From: Clostridium simiarum
Lineage (GTDB): Bacteria > Bacillota > Clostridia > Clostridiales > Clostridiaceae
Assembly (NCBI RefSeq): GCF_018919175.1
Contig: NZ_JAHLQL010000004.1
Span: 1 to 64,000, forward strand
DNA length: 64,000 bases
Direction: 5' to 3'
The notes below the pieces were generated by a model. That model saw only the letters and a program-made list of their open reading frames with translations, made no database searches and was not told where the DNA came from. Within the stretch, counting starts at the first letter, position 1. The number at the start of each line of letters is the position of its first letter. Position numbers and translations under genes: made by a program. Of this stretch, positions 53,655-63,066 are shown one piece after another.

Positions 53655-53805
53655 TATTTAAGATATACTAAGTAATATTTAATATATACTAAGTGATATT
53701 TAAGATGTTTTTAGTAATGTTTAAGATACACTAAGTAATATTTAATATGTCTTTAGTAATGTTTAAGATTGTTTAAGATATACCAAGTAATGGTTAAAAT
53801 CTCCT
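53655..53805. repeat. ~21-bp degenerate tandem repeats
   Basis: About seven units of the type AAGTAATATTTAAGATATACT, with ATGT or TTTAGT variants. The 53550-54243 gap contains this array, a featureless AT-rich part (53806-54090) and a second array at 54095. No gene or RNA is recognisable. Confidence 0.75.
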
Positions 53806-54094
53806 CAGGCAATTGATGTAAAAAAAGATATAATGCTATGTCACAATTAAAAGGTGTTAAGACACATTAAATAAATTTAAGAAGAATTAGCAAAAAACAA
53901 TAAAAAAAGTATTGGCTTATAATTATATGTATATTAGAAAACTTCAACTTTAAGTATTAAAAGTTATTAAGAGATGCTAAAAAAGAGAGGCTTGTCTCTA
54001 GAATAATGTATTAAAACACAAATGATATAAAATATATAATAAAAATTTATATCTTATAACCCCTACAATAAATTAGGATAAATATATAAGCTAT

Positions 54095-54243
54095 ATAAAA
54101 TTATATCTAATATATAGGATCCAATCTACTAGATTCAATATATAAGATTATATATGAGATTATATATGAGATACAATATATGAAATACAATATATAAGAT
54201 GCAATATATGAGATTCAATATATGGATTCAATTATATGAGATC
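54095..54243. repeat. ~14-bp degenerate tandem repeats next to the transposase
   Basis: Units around AGATACAATATATG and AGATTATATATG repeat about ten times and run to the stop codon of the transposase-like gene at 54244. Possibly slipped-strand expansion of an IS flank. Confidence 0.75.
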
Positions 54244-55290
54244 TTATATGGTGACTAAAGAGTGTACTTTTCTAAAATCTTCAACTCTTAATTCTTTTTC
54301 AGCTGAATATAATAAAAAGAAAAAATCCACTATTTTGTAAATAGGGTTTTTTGTTGTGGTTACCTTAAACCATTTAAACCAAGTTAAATAGTGGTTCATG
54401 TACTTTGTAGATACACCTTTAAATATTTTTAAAAAGCTTTTAAATTCCAAACCAAGGAGCTTTGCATTTATATTGCTATATGAATTATTTTCTGATTTAA
54501 ATCTTCCATTAGAAGTGTAAATTTTTAAATTTTGAAATTTAGCAAAACTGTTAAATCCAAAATTGGCATTAGTTAATAATATAGATCCTTTAGCTATTTT
54601 ATCTTTAAGAAGGAAATGTATAACCTTAAAAGAAGATTTCCCCGTAGAGGCAGTCTTTAAAAAGAGGTTACCTTTACTATCTTTACAGCACATAATTGTA
54701 ACCTTTTTAGTAAAAAAGTTTGTGTAATTATAAGCACCTCTTTTAAAGACCTCACGATTCATTATAAAGTCTTTATTTTTAGAATGGTTTCCCTTAAAAC
54801 TTTCCCTTATTTTAACCTCATCTATTTCAACTTTTCCTTCAAGATTTTCTGGAATAATGAATTTTATAGCACTTAGAATTTTATGCCTCCAATGAAAGGC
54901 AGTATTTCTATGTATTTTTACAATATCAGCAGTTTTTCTTAAGGAATATCCTTTACACATACACTTTAAATATTGAATCCACTGAGTAACAGACTTTTTG
55001 CTATAACTCATTGGAGAATTTGTCATATTACAAAATACTTTAAAGCAGTTCTTGCACTTATATTTTTGTTTATTTGACCCATTTATGCCATAGCGAATTA
55101 TTTTTGAATGGTTACAATGTGGACAAATTTTAATTTTATTAAAAGAATTATTTTTAACTATATCTATAAATTCCTTATCATTTACATTAGAATTTTGGTT
55201 ACAAGTCAAGGACTTTAAATATGTTAGTTGTTCTGTATTTAAGGATTTCATGGCTTCAATTATAACTGGGTCATTAGTCACTAACCTCAC
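54244..55290 (-). CDS. IS1595-family transposase-like protein, catalytic residues altered
   Basis: 348 aa, full family length. Zinc ribbon CPHCNHSKIIRYGINGSNKQKYKCKNC (~56-82), helix-turn-helix (GYSLRKTADIVKIHRNTAFHWRHKIL), then the DDE-type core: VEIDEVKI keeps the first Asp. The second acidic site, normally TDG in TDGHKSY, reads TNANFGF. The usual N-S-I-H-S-R-L-K block reads INAKLLGLEFKSFL, losing the His. GVSTKYMNHYLTWF is the conserved C-terminus. The open frame with lost catalytic residues suggests a recently dead or co-opted copy. No clear terminal inverted repeats seen. Confidence 0.82.
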   Translation of the reverse strand: MRLVTNDPVIIEAMKSLNTEQLTYLKSLTCNQNSNVNDKEFIDIVKNNSFNKIKICPHCNHSKIIRYGINGSNKQKYKCKNCFKVFCNMTNSPMSYSKKSVTQWIQYLKCMCKGYSLRKTADIVKIHRNTAFHWRHKILSAIKFIIPENLEGKVEIDEVKIRESFKGNHSKNKDFIMNREVFKRGAYNYTNFFTKKVTIMCCKDSKGNLFLKTASTGKSSFKVIHFLLKDKIAKGSILLTNANFGFNSFAKFQNLKIYTSNGRFKSENNSYSNINAKLLGLEFKSFLKIFKGVSTKYMNHYLTWFKWFKVTTTKNPIYKIVDFFFLLYSAEKELRVEDFRKVHSLVTI

Positions 55291-55325
55291 TCCTTAAAAT
55301 TACTCAGTTATCAATGTATTAAGCT

Positions 55326-55426
55326 GGTATTTATAACACTATAGTTCTTTAGAAATACTCTAGTGTCCATCTAGTGTTTAAATTTTTAGAACAGGTATTT
55401 ATAACACTATAATTCTTTAGAAATAC
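55326..55426. repeat. 33-bp direct repeats upstream of the transposase-like gene
   Basis: A unit starting GGTATTTATAACACTATA and ending CTTTAGAAATAC occurs at 55326-55358 and 55394-55426, with one difference, at a 68-bp period. They lie in the 55291-55660 gap, which otherwise shows nothing. Confidence 0.85.
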
Positions 55427-55664
55427 ACAGGAATTACAAAATGAGGCTTATTTATAAGTAAAAGAAATACTCAATGCAACCTTCTATCTCAATATAATAT
55501 CCTATCTAAAGTTATAGATTAATACATTAATAGTTACAGTATTGACACTTGAGTTAAAGTTTAAACAGTAAAAACTTTAATTTTAAATATAGGATATGTT
55601 TTAAATTAATATTGACAATTTATTACTTTCTAAAAATTAGGTTATAATATAGAAATAAGCAGTT

Positions 55665-55950
55665 TTGGAGCAGATGAAATATTTTTAGCCTATTCCTATA
55701 AAGGAACTAAGCCTAATAATATGCCTCGTCCTTCTAGGAATAGATGAAAAAAAAATTTAAAAAAAGAGGTAAGTAATGAACAAATATGTGTTGCTATAGC
55801 TCTTCATAGATAAAATAATTTAATTATAGAGTTACTATGTACAGGTAGAATGACTACGAAGAGTTAGAAAGATTATATAGTGGTCATATTGGGGAGGATA
55901 GCATATTTTGTACAGATAGTCATAAGCGTTATTTGCAATTACTGTATTAA
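55665..55950 (+). pseudogene. IS1595-family transposase remnant
   Basis: Broken frames read ADEIFLAYSYKGTKPNNMPRPSRNR-stop, then NEQICVAIALHR-stop-NNLIIELLCTGRMTTK, then (frame-shifted) ELERLYSGHIGEDSIFCTDSHKRYLQ. These follow the IS1595 core order: E-IDE-F-x3-SYKG-NH, P-R-RKRGK, TD-HK-Y. It has several stops and a frameshift, and lacks both ends. It differs from the intact frame at 54244 and retains the TD motif. Confidence 0.82.
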
Positions 55951-56030
55951 CTGTTTATAAATTATGTATAATAAAATGTATAAACTAAGGAATATTTGTC
56001 TTATATTATAAAAATAAAGGGGGATTATAT

Positions 56031-56483
56031 ATGTTTGAGTTCAAAGAGTTTGATTACTTAACCGATGGTGAGATTGATTTAAAGATTGAAGAAAAAATAC
56101 CATATAATGAGGAAAAAGACTATGTACCTACATATAAATATAGAATTACTATCCATGATTCAGATGATAGGATAGGAGAAATTAATATCAGAATAGGCTA
56201 TAACGAAGGTATATATTATTGTGGTAATATAGGTTATATGATTGAAGAAATGTATAGGGGAAATGGTTATGCTTCAAAGGCTTGTAAAATTATAAAAGAT
56301 GTAGCTATTGCACATGAAATGAACAAGCTTATAATAACTTGCAACCCAGATAACCTTCCATCAAGAAGAACTTGTGAAAAGACTGGTCTTAAACTTAAAG
56401 AGATAGTAGATTTGCCAATATATAATGAAATGTATAAAGAGGGAGAAAGACAAAAGTGCATATATGAATGGATTTTAGAATAG
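56031..56483 (+). CDS. GNAT-family N-acetyltransferase (RimJ-like)
   Basis: 150 aa. GEINIRIGYNEGIYYCGNIGYMIEEMYRGNGYASKACKII holds the acetyl-CoA loop R-G-N-G-Y-A, and NPDNLPSRRTCEKTGLKL is typical of the RimJ/RimL subgroup. Substrate unknown. GGGGG ribosome site before ATG 56031. Single gene ending at a terminator. Confidence 0.9.
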   Translation: MFEFKEFDYLTDGEIDLKIEEKIPYNEEKDYVPTYKYRITIHDSDDRIGEINIRIGYNEGIYYCGNIGYMIEEMYRGNGYASKACKIIKDVAIAHEMNKLIITCNPDNLPSRRTCEKTGLKLKEIVDLPIYNEMYKEGERQKCIYEWILE

Positions 56484-56522
56484 TTACTATTTAGATTTAT
56501 TAATATTATACGAATTAGATAG

Positions 56523-56553
56523 AAAACGGACAAGACAAACTGTCCGTTTTACT
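56523..56553 (+). terminator. Terminator of the GNAT gene
   Basis: AAAACGGACA / TGTCCGTTTT with an 8-nt loop. Confidence 0.88.
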
Positions 56554-56651
56554 TAGGATTGTTTATCAACGCTGGTTTAAAATATAGCCTAAATATAAAA
56601 AACTTGTTGCTTAAATGTTATTAAGTTTTTAAATCCTAACCTTAGGGTTTA

Positions 56652-56753
56652 AAACTTTTAATTGTGACAAAAGTGTATAGCTTTATATAGAAAAACTTTT
56701 AATTGTGACATAGCTATATGTAGGTGTATAGAAAAAAACTTTTAATTGTGACA
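56652..56753. repeat. Three 18-bp direct repeats ending TTGTGACA
   Basis: AAACTTTTAATTGTGACA starts at 56652, 56693 and 56736 (periods 41 and 43), each followed shortly by a TAGCT-type word. They lie in the 56554-56894 gap between convergent genes, so they are not an obvious promoter region. No gene is seen there. Confidence 0.85.
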
Positions 56754-56894
56754 GAGCTAGAAGGCCATTATATTGACTAATAGGTTGGGACAAATATGAG
56801 TAATTGTATTATTGTAAATCAACAAAAAAATTATGCATTGCTAAGGAGAGCTAATAAGAAATTTTAAGTTTTAATACTTAATAATATCCCTATA

Positions 56895-57653
56895 TTACTC
56901 TACATTAACTAAAAAACGAGATAGCGGTTCGTTTTGTATAGGATAGCTATCAGCTTCACTATCATCAAAGTGCCACCATTCTGTTTCTATTTTAGAAAAT
57001 CCATTTTTAAGCATTATTTCCGTTAAGAGATTTACATTTCTATTAGCCATGGTATTGGATGAATTATTATTTCTATGAGCTTTTGAATTAAACTCATCAA
57101 AGCCTGTGGGCATTTCTAATTCTTTACCATCTTTATCAACTAAGGTTATATCTACAGCGGTGCCTCGGTTATGTCTAGAACCGTTATGATAAGGGCTTGC
57201 AATATATCTTCTGTCTTGAACTAATCCCCAAAAATATTCTTGTACTGATGCGGGTCTATAAGCATCCCAAATCTTGATTCTATATCCTAACGCCTTAAAG
57301 TCTTCATTGGCAGCTATAAGCTTTTTTAAAGTATCTTGCTGAAGTACACAGACATAGGCATCATAAACTTTTTTGCCTGAAAAATTATTTTCTGTGGCAT
57401 ATCTAAGATCTAGAAGAAAATCATAGTCACTTACTTTTAAGGCCATCAATCCATTTATATTTTTGTTATAATCAATATCTCCAGTGATGATTTTGGTTTC
57501 GGGTTCTTTTAGAGAACGGTTTATGGAGTTACTATCCTCCATAGGATTTATAGGAAGGGCCTTTACATTACCTATGTAATATCCAATGCCGTATCCAATA
57601 AAAATCAAAATAATATATAAAATTAATATTAAAAAAATATTTTTAGCTTTCAT
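56895..57653 (-). CDS. VanX/DdpX-like D-Ala-D-Ala dipeptidase, membrane-anchored
   Basis: 252 aa. N-terminal membrane anchor (~6-28), then an M15D peptidase domain: Arg133 in DAYRPASVQ, zinc ligands His161 (SRHNRGTAVD) and Asp168, catalytic Glu225 and zinc His228 in TEWWHF. Related enzymes split D-Ala-D-Ala. Unlike cytoplasmic VanX this one is anchored outside, so it more likely trims wall-derived dipeptide or peptide ends than confers vancomycin resistance; no vanH or vanA lies beside it. Single gene. Confidence 0.88.
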   Translation of the reverse strand: MKAKNIFLILILYIILIFIGYGIGYYIGNVKALPINPMEDSNSINRSLKEPETKIITGDIDYNKNINGLMALKVSDYDFLLDLRYATENNFSGKKVYDAYVCVLQQDTLKKLIAANEDFKALGYRIKIWDAYRPASVQEYFWGLVQDRRYIASPYHNGSRHNRGTAVDITLVDKDGKELEMPTGFDEFNSKAHRNNNSSNTMANRNVNLLTEIMLKNGFSKIETEWWHFDDSEADSYPIQNEPLSRFLVNVE

Positions 57654-58114
57654 AAAAACACCATTACCTCACATGTATAAATATAAGTAGCAATATTCGA
57701 TATAATTCTACAATGAAAATCACACAACTATATTATACTATTTTATATAGAATTTAAAAGGTGGTAAAATAGAATTATGTTAATATAGGAGAAAAGTGGT
57801 TATGTTTTTAAATATAGAACTCTGTTTATCCCATCAATACCATTATTAACACACTTTTAGGGTATAAGGAGTGCTACATGTTTGGATAAGTTTCTCTAAG
57901 CTTTAAGATGGAAAGAGTCTTTACTCATAAGAAAATCCAAGGTAAACCTAAGAAGTGCTTAATATAGGAGCAGTGAGAAATTTAGATTACTTTGTTGAAG
58001 TAAGCCAATATAGAATTATTATTAGGAGGTAGCTGAATTTTTATTCTAAATAGAGTTAGTAATAGTGGGCAGAGGATAAATTATAATTAGAAAGGTGCTG
58101 TTTAAGGTAAAGTT
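57654..58114. other. Intergenic region, possible diverged repeat
   Basis: No gene seen. The segment around 57870-57935 (GCTACATGTTTGGATAAG, then TAAGCTTTAAGATGG) loosely resembles the second half of the dispersed repeat at 29244-29352, but without its closing hairpin. An AGGAGG at 58025 has no start codon at a suitable distance. Confidence 0.3.
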
Positions 58115-60670
58115 ATGGAGGAAAGAGAAGAAAGTAGATATTTCCCGGAAAATAATATAATAAAGGTCTCTGTGAGAGATTTGGTGGAGTTTGTATTAAG
58201 AAGAGGGAGTATAGATAGTGGATTTATAAGTAGTAAAAGGGCACAGGAAGGTACAAAGGCTCACAAGAAGGTGCAAAAGGCTAACGAGGAGTATTATTCT
58301 AGTATAGATAATATTGAATATAAAAAAGAAGTAACTTTGAGTCATGAGGCTAAGTATGAAGATCTATCCATTGTTGTTCAGGGAAGGGCAGATGGATTAA
58401 TAATAGAGGAGATAGTAGAAGGAACAGTATTAGAAGAAAAAGAATTAAAGGATCTATTTCAGTATTGTCTAGAGCAGGAAGAATTTAAGGCGGAGGAAAC
58501 TGAAGTCGAAAAAGAGGGCATAAAGGTAACTATAGAAGAGATAAAAAGTACTACTAGGGATTTATCTTTAATTTTTGAGGATTATAATGAGCTTCACTTA
58601 GCACAAGCTAAATGTTATGCTTATATGTTTCTTAAAGAAAATCCTCGGAAAATGGAACTTTCAAAGGAACGTGCTTATGTAAAGCTAGTTTATTATCACA
58701 TAGATAGTGAGGAGATAAAGACTTTTACAAAGGGCTTTTCTTTTAAGGAGTTAGAGGAATACTTTTTAGATATTATTAAGAAGTATCATAGTTTTGCTGC
58801 CATGGGCCTAAAATGGAAAGAAGTAAGAGATGACTCTATTAAAAATGTAAGCTTTCCTTTTTCAAGTTATAGAAAAGGCCAAAGGGAACTTGCAGTAGCG
58901 GTTTATAAAACCATAGAGCATGAAAAAAAGATATTTGCAAAGGCTCCAACAGGCATAGGAAAGACTATATCTACAATTTTTCCAGCGGTTAAGGCTCTAG
59001 GGGAAGGCCATTTATCTAAGATATTTTATCTTACAGCTAAAACTACTACAAGAACTGTAGCAGAAGAGGCTTTTAAAAGGTTAAGAAAAGAAGGGTTAAA
59101 GTTAAAAAGTATAACACTTACAGCAAAAGACAAAATTTGTTTTACAGAAGATAAAATTTGTAGTGAAGAAAGTTGTCCTTATGCAGAGGGGCACTTTGAT
59201 AGAGTCAATGAAGCTATAAAAGATATATTGACAAATGAAGAGGATTTAAACAGAGAAACCATAGAGAAGTATGCTAGAAATCATAAAGTTTGTCCTTTTG
59301 AATTTTCTTTAGATCTTTCACTTTTTTGTGATGCAATAATATGTGATTATAATTATGTATTTGATCCTAGTGCTTCATTAAAAAGGTTTTTCGATAAGGA
59401 GCTAAGAAGAGAAGTATCAGACTTTGTCCTTCTTATAGATGAAGCACACAATATGGTTGATAGGGCTAGAGAGATGTTTTCTGCGAAGCTTTTAAAAAGT
59501 AACATACTGCAGTGTAAAAAAATTATTAAGGGTAAGTCTAACGGAATCTATAAGGCATTAGACAAAATAAATTCCTACTTTATATCCTTAAGGCACGAGA
59601 TAGAAGAAACTAAGGATAAGTTCCTAGTAGAAAAGAATCCTCCAGAGGATTTGTATCCTCTTATTAGAGTTTTTATGAGAGATGCTGAAGAGTATCTTAT
59701 GAAAAATAAAAACACACAAGGTTTTAATGAAATACTAGATTTATATTTTCAATTTAACTCCTTTTTAAATATCGGAGAAAATTATGGAGAAGATTATGTA
59801 ACATATATAGATTATGAAAACAATGATGTAGGCTTAAAATTATTTTGTGTAGATCCATCTAGAAGTATAAAAGAAGTTATGAAAGCTGTTAGATCTACAG
59901 TATTTTTCTCAGCTACATTAAGTCCCATGGATTACTTTAAGGATCTTTTAGGTGGAGATTCTGAGGATTATGTAATTAGATTAAAATCACCCTTTCCTAA
60001 GGAAAACTTAGAAGTAGCTTTGGTGAATAATATATCCACTAAATATAGAAGTAGAGAACAAAGTTATGAAAGGATTGCTGAATACATTTATACCTTGGCA
60101 GATAGTAAAATAGGAAATTATATGATATTTTTCCCTTCTTATCAGTATATGAATATGGTATTGGAATCTTATATAAGTCTATATGGAGATAAAGATAAAG
60201 GAAATGTAGAAATTATAGTTCAAGAAACCTCTATGACAGAAGAGAATAGAGAAATGTTTTTAGATAATTTCAAGGAAAATCCAGAGAAAAGCCTTATAGC
60301 GTATGTAGTTCTCGGAGGAGTATTCTCAGAGGGCATAGACCTTACAGGAGATAGACTTTCAGGAGCCTTAATAGTGGGAGTTGGACTTCCTAAAGTTTGT
60401 GCTGAAAGAGAAATAATAAGAGAGTATTATGAAGTAAATAAAAAAAAGGGCTTTGAATATTCATATATATATCCAGGAATGAATAAAGTAACGCAGGCAG
60501 CAGGACGGGTAATAAGGACAGAAGAGGATAAAGGCATTGTGATTTTAGTAGACGAGAGATATAGCTATGAAACTTATGAGAGGCTTTTGCCAGAGGAGTG
60601 GATACCTTACAGAAAAGTTTCTAAAGGTAAACAGTTAGAATGCTTAATAAAGAACTCTTTGGATATGTAA
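58115..60670 (+). CDS. Cas4/RecB-like nuclease fused to XPD/DinG-family helicase
   Basis: 851 aa. Residues ~25-235 form a PD-(D/E)xK nuclease domain: His50, Asp93 in GRADGLI, Glu142-x-Lys144 in IEEIKST, and the RecB/Cas4-type QAKCYAY at ~164. The helicase follows: Walker A APTGIGKT (Lys283), Fe-S cluster Cys342, 349, 354 and 393, DEAH box at 442-445, and motif VI QAAGRVIRT. XPD/DinG enzymes unwind DNA 5' to 3'. The fusion suggests a DNA repair or R-loop-processing machine. Start ATG 58115, weak ribosome site. Confidence 0.9.
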   Translation: MEEREESRYFPENNIIKVSVRDLVEFVLRRGSIDSGFISSKRAQEGTKAHKKVQKANEEYYSSIDNIEYKKEVTLSHEAKYEDLSIVVQGRADGLIIEEIVEGTVLEEKELKDLFQYCLEQEEFKAEETEVEKEGIKVTIEEIKSTTRDLSLIFEDYNELHLAQAKCYAYMFLKENPRKMELSKERAYVKLVYYHIDSEEIKTFTKGFSFKELEEYFLDIIKKYHSFAAMGLKWKEVRDDSIKNVSFPFSSYRKGQRELAVAVYKTIEHEKKIFAKAPTGIGKTISTIFPAVKALGEGHLSKIFYLTAKTTTRTVAEEAFKRLRKEGLKLKSITLTAKDKICFTEDKICSEESCPYAEGHFDRVNEAIKDILTNEEDLNRETIEKYARNHKVCPFEFSLDLSLFCDAIICDYNYVFDPSASLKRFFDKELRREVSDFVLLIDEAHNMVDRAREMFSAKLLKSNILQCKKIIKGKSNGIYKALDKINSYFISLRHEIEETKDKFLVEKNPPEDLYPLIRVFMRDAEEYLMKNKNTQGFNEILDLYFQFNSFLNIGENYGEDYVTYIDYENNDVGLKLFCVDPSRSIKEVMKAVRSTVFFSATLSPMDYFKDLLGGDSEDYVIRLKSPFPKENLEVALVNNISTKYRSREQSYERIAEYIYTLADSKIGNYMIFFPSYQYMNMVLESYISLYGDKDKGNVEIIVQETSMTEENREMFLDNFKENPEKSLIAYVVLGGVFSEGIDLTGDRLSGALIVGVGLPKVCAEREIIREYYEVNKKKGFEYSYIYPGMNKVTQAAGRVIRTEEDKGIVILVDERYSYETYERLLPEEWIPYRKVSKGKQLECLIKNSLDM

Positions 60671-60816
60671 AATATTGTGAACTAATGCATATGTAATTAT
60701 TTGGAGAAATTTATTGAAAAATGCTTGTTAGCTAAATTTTTTATAAAAAATATTAATTACATATAAATTTTAGAGAAAAAATCACGATTATATATATAAA
60801 AAGGAGTAGTTGCATA

Positions 60817-62889
60817 ATGAGAAAAATGGCTAGCATAAAAAATAAACTCACAGTATCTTTTGTTTCTTTGAGCTTAATGTCTTTAATTTTACTAGGTACT
60901 ATAGTTTATAATAAAGTATATAACACAACTCAAAAGGATTATATACACTCTATAGAAAAGCAAATTACCCAGGTGGATAATAGTTTTAACAATTACATAG
61001 TTGGTTTTGAAGAAAATCTAAATATGTTTTCAAAGGGAATACTCAATTTAGAGAATCAGCTAACTTCATACATTGATAAAGGATATGGAACAGATTATAT
61101 GTCTCCTAGATCTCCAGCAGATGAGGAATTAGAGTCATCTTTGTATAAAAATTTCGAAAATTTCTCAGAAACTCATGATGGAATAGAAAGTGTATTTATA
61201 TCTTCAGAAAGCAATGGGGGATATATGCAGTATCCATCAGTACCAAGAGAAAAAGGATATGATCCTAGAACAAGGTCATGGTACAGTGAAGGTAAGAATA
61301 GTAAAGATAAGGTTTCTTTCACAGATGTTTATAAAACTTCCTCGGGAGATATGGTAATATCAACTATAACCTCCATTAAAGATGGAAATTCAAACTTTAA
61401 AGGAGTTATAGGATTTTAGATAAATTTAAAAAATTTATCTAAAATGGCTTCTAGTACAAAAATAGGTGAAAATGGATATCTTGTTATAACAGATGGGAAA
61501 GGAACTATAATCGGCAGTGGTAAGGATGAAAGTCTTATTTCTAAAAGTATAAAAGAACTTAAAATAGAAGAGCTAAATGATTTATCACAATATACAAATC
61601 ATAACTTTAGTACAAAAATAGATAACGGAAAAGACTATTTTATAAACATAACAAAATCTTCTAATGATGAATTAGGATGGTACTACATATCTTTTGTAGA
61701 AAAGTCGGAACTTGTAGAATCTGCAAATAGTATAGGACTTATAGCGTTAATTTTAACTCTTTTATGTTCATTACTTGTAGCAGTAGTTTGTATATTAATA
61801 GCTAATAAAATATCAAATCCTATTAAATATGCAGCAGGGCATATAAAGGAAATGGGAAGAGGAAATTTTACAATCCCAATAGAAGAAAAATATTTTAAAT
61901 TAGAAGATGAAGTTGGAGATATTATAAGATCCCTAGATAAAATGCAAGGTTCTATAAAATCTATGTTGTATAAGGTAAAGGAAAGCTCACAAACCGTGGA
62001 GAGGGAGGAAGAAAAATTACTCTCATCTTCAGAAGAGATGACAGCATCCTCAAGTGAAGTTTCCAGTGCAATACATGATGTGGCTATAGGAATTTCAAAT
62101 CAAGCTGGGGAACTTGTAAAAGCTACCTCTACAATATCAAGTTTTGGAGAGAAGCTTGACGTTGTAGTAAGTGAGTTATCAGCAATAAGTGAAAATTCTG
62201 TAGGCATAAGCTTAATGGCTAATGATAGCAATAAAAAGATGGAACACATGGTAGTGTCAGTAACAAATATTAGAGAGTTCTTTAAAAGCTTTTTAGATGT
62301 AATATCTAAACTTGATAATAACATAGGTCAAATAAGTGAGATGACAAATTTAATAAACAGTATTTCAGAACAAACTAATCTTTTAGCTCTAAATGCAGCG
62401 ATTGAAGCTGCAAGGGCAGGGGAATTAGGAAAAGGATTTGCTGTGGTAGCAGATGAAATAAGAAAACTTGCAGAAAGAAGTAAAGAGTCTTCTGAAAGCA
62501 TAAATAAATTAGTAGAAAATATAGATAAAGATAAGAAAGATATTATAGATAACACCGGAAAAATGAAAGATGAACTTGATAGTCAATCTAACACCATAGA
62601 GGAAACAATATATGTATTTAAAAATATAATAGAGTCTATTGAAGATATTGTTCCTAAAATACAAAATGTTAATAATTCAACTTATTATATAAATAAAGAA
62701 AAGGATGAAGTTCTATCAAAGATGGAAGGAAGTACAGCTATTTCAGAAGAAATATCTGCCTCTTCAGAAGAAATATCTGCCTCTTCAGAAGAAATGAATA
62801 ACTGCTCAAAGGATGTATCTATGTCAGCAGAGAAACTAAGCGAAATGACTAGAGCAATGAATGAAGAAGTGAATAAATTTAAAATATAA
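60817..62889 (+). pseudogene. Methyl-accepting chemotaxis protein broken by an amber codon
   Basis: One frame of 690 codons interrupted by a single TAG at 61417-61419; without it the frame is continuous from ATG 60817 (AAAAGGAG site) to 62889. The first part (200 aa) has TM1 and most of a dCache sensor (YDPRTRSWYSEG). After the stop the frame resumes in the same sensor strand, then TM2 (~300), HAMP and the tip [36 protein letters not shown]. Intact relatives read G-V-(I/L)-G-(V/F)-D-I-x-L here, so the stop replaces an internal sensor codon. ATG 61444 could restart a sensor-less form. Confidence 0.88.
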
Positions 62890-62895
62890 TTTTAA

Positions 62896-62940
62896 TAAAA
62901 GAAAAGAACAGAATTTTTAATTCTGTTCTTTTCTTTTATG
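62896..62940. terminator. Bidirectional terminator after the third MCP
   Basis: AAAAGAAAAGAACAGAATT / AATTCTGTTCTTTTCTTTT. Nothing further seen in 62941-63066. Confidence 0.88.
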
Positions 62941-63066
62941 ATTGGATATTTCCTGTTCTTTTCCGTTATTTTCTTTTTTATGATTTTTTCTTTTTGATCT
63001 GTTATGTTTTATTATTTTCTATTTGAGTTAAGATTATATTAGTTTTATTAAACTTACTAAGCAAGT

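Noticed and set aside
55612..55648. TTGACA followed by TATAAT as a promoter
   Set aside because: Spacing is 25 nt, too long for sigma-A, and it leads only into a transposase remnant.
56895..57653. Vancomycin-resistance VanX
   Set aside because: It has a membrane anchor and no vanH/vanA/vanRS neighbours.
61417..61419. Amber codon as pyrrolysine or programmed read-through
   Set aside because: Chemoreceptors are not known to use either, and no stimulatory structure is seen; a point mutation is simpler.
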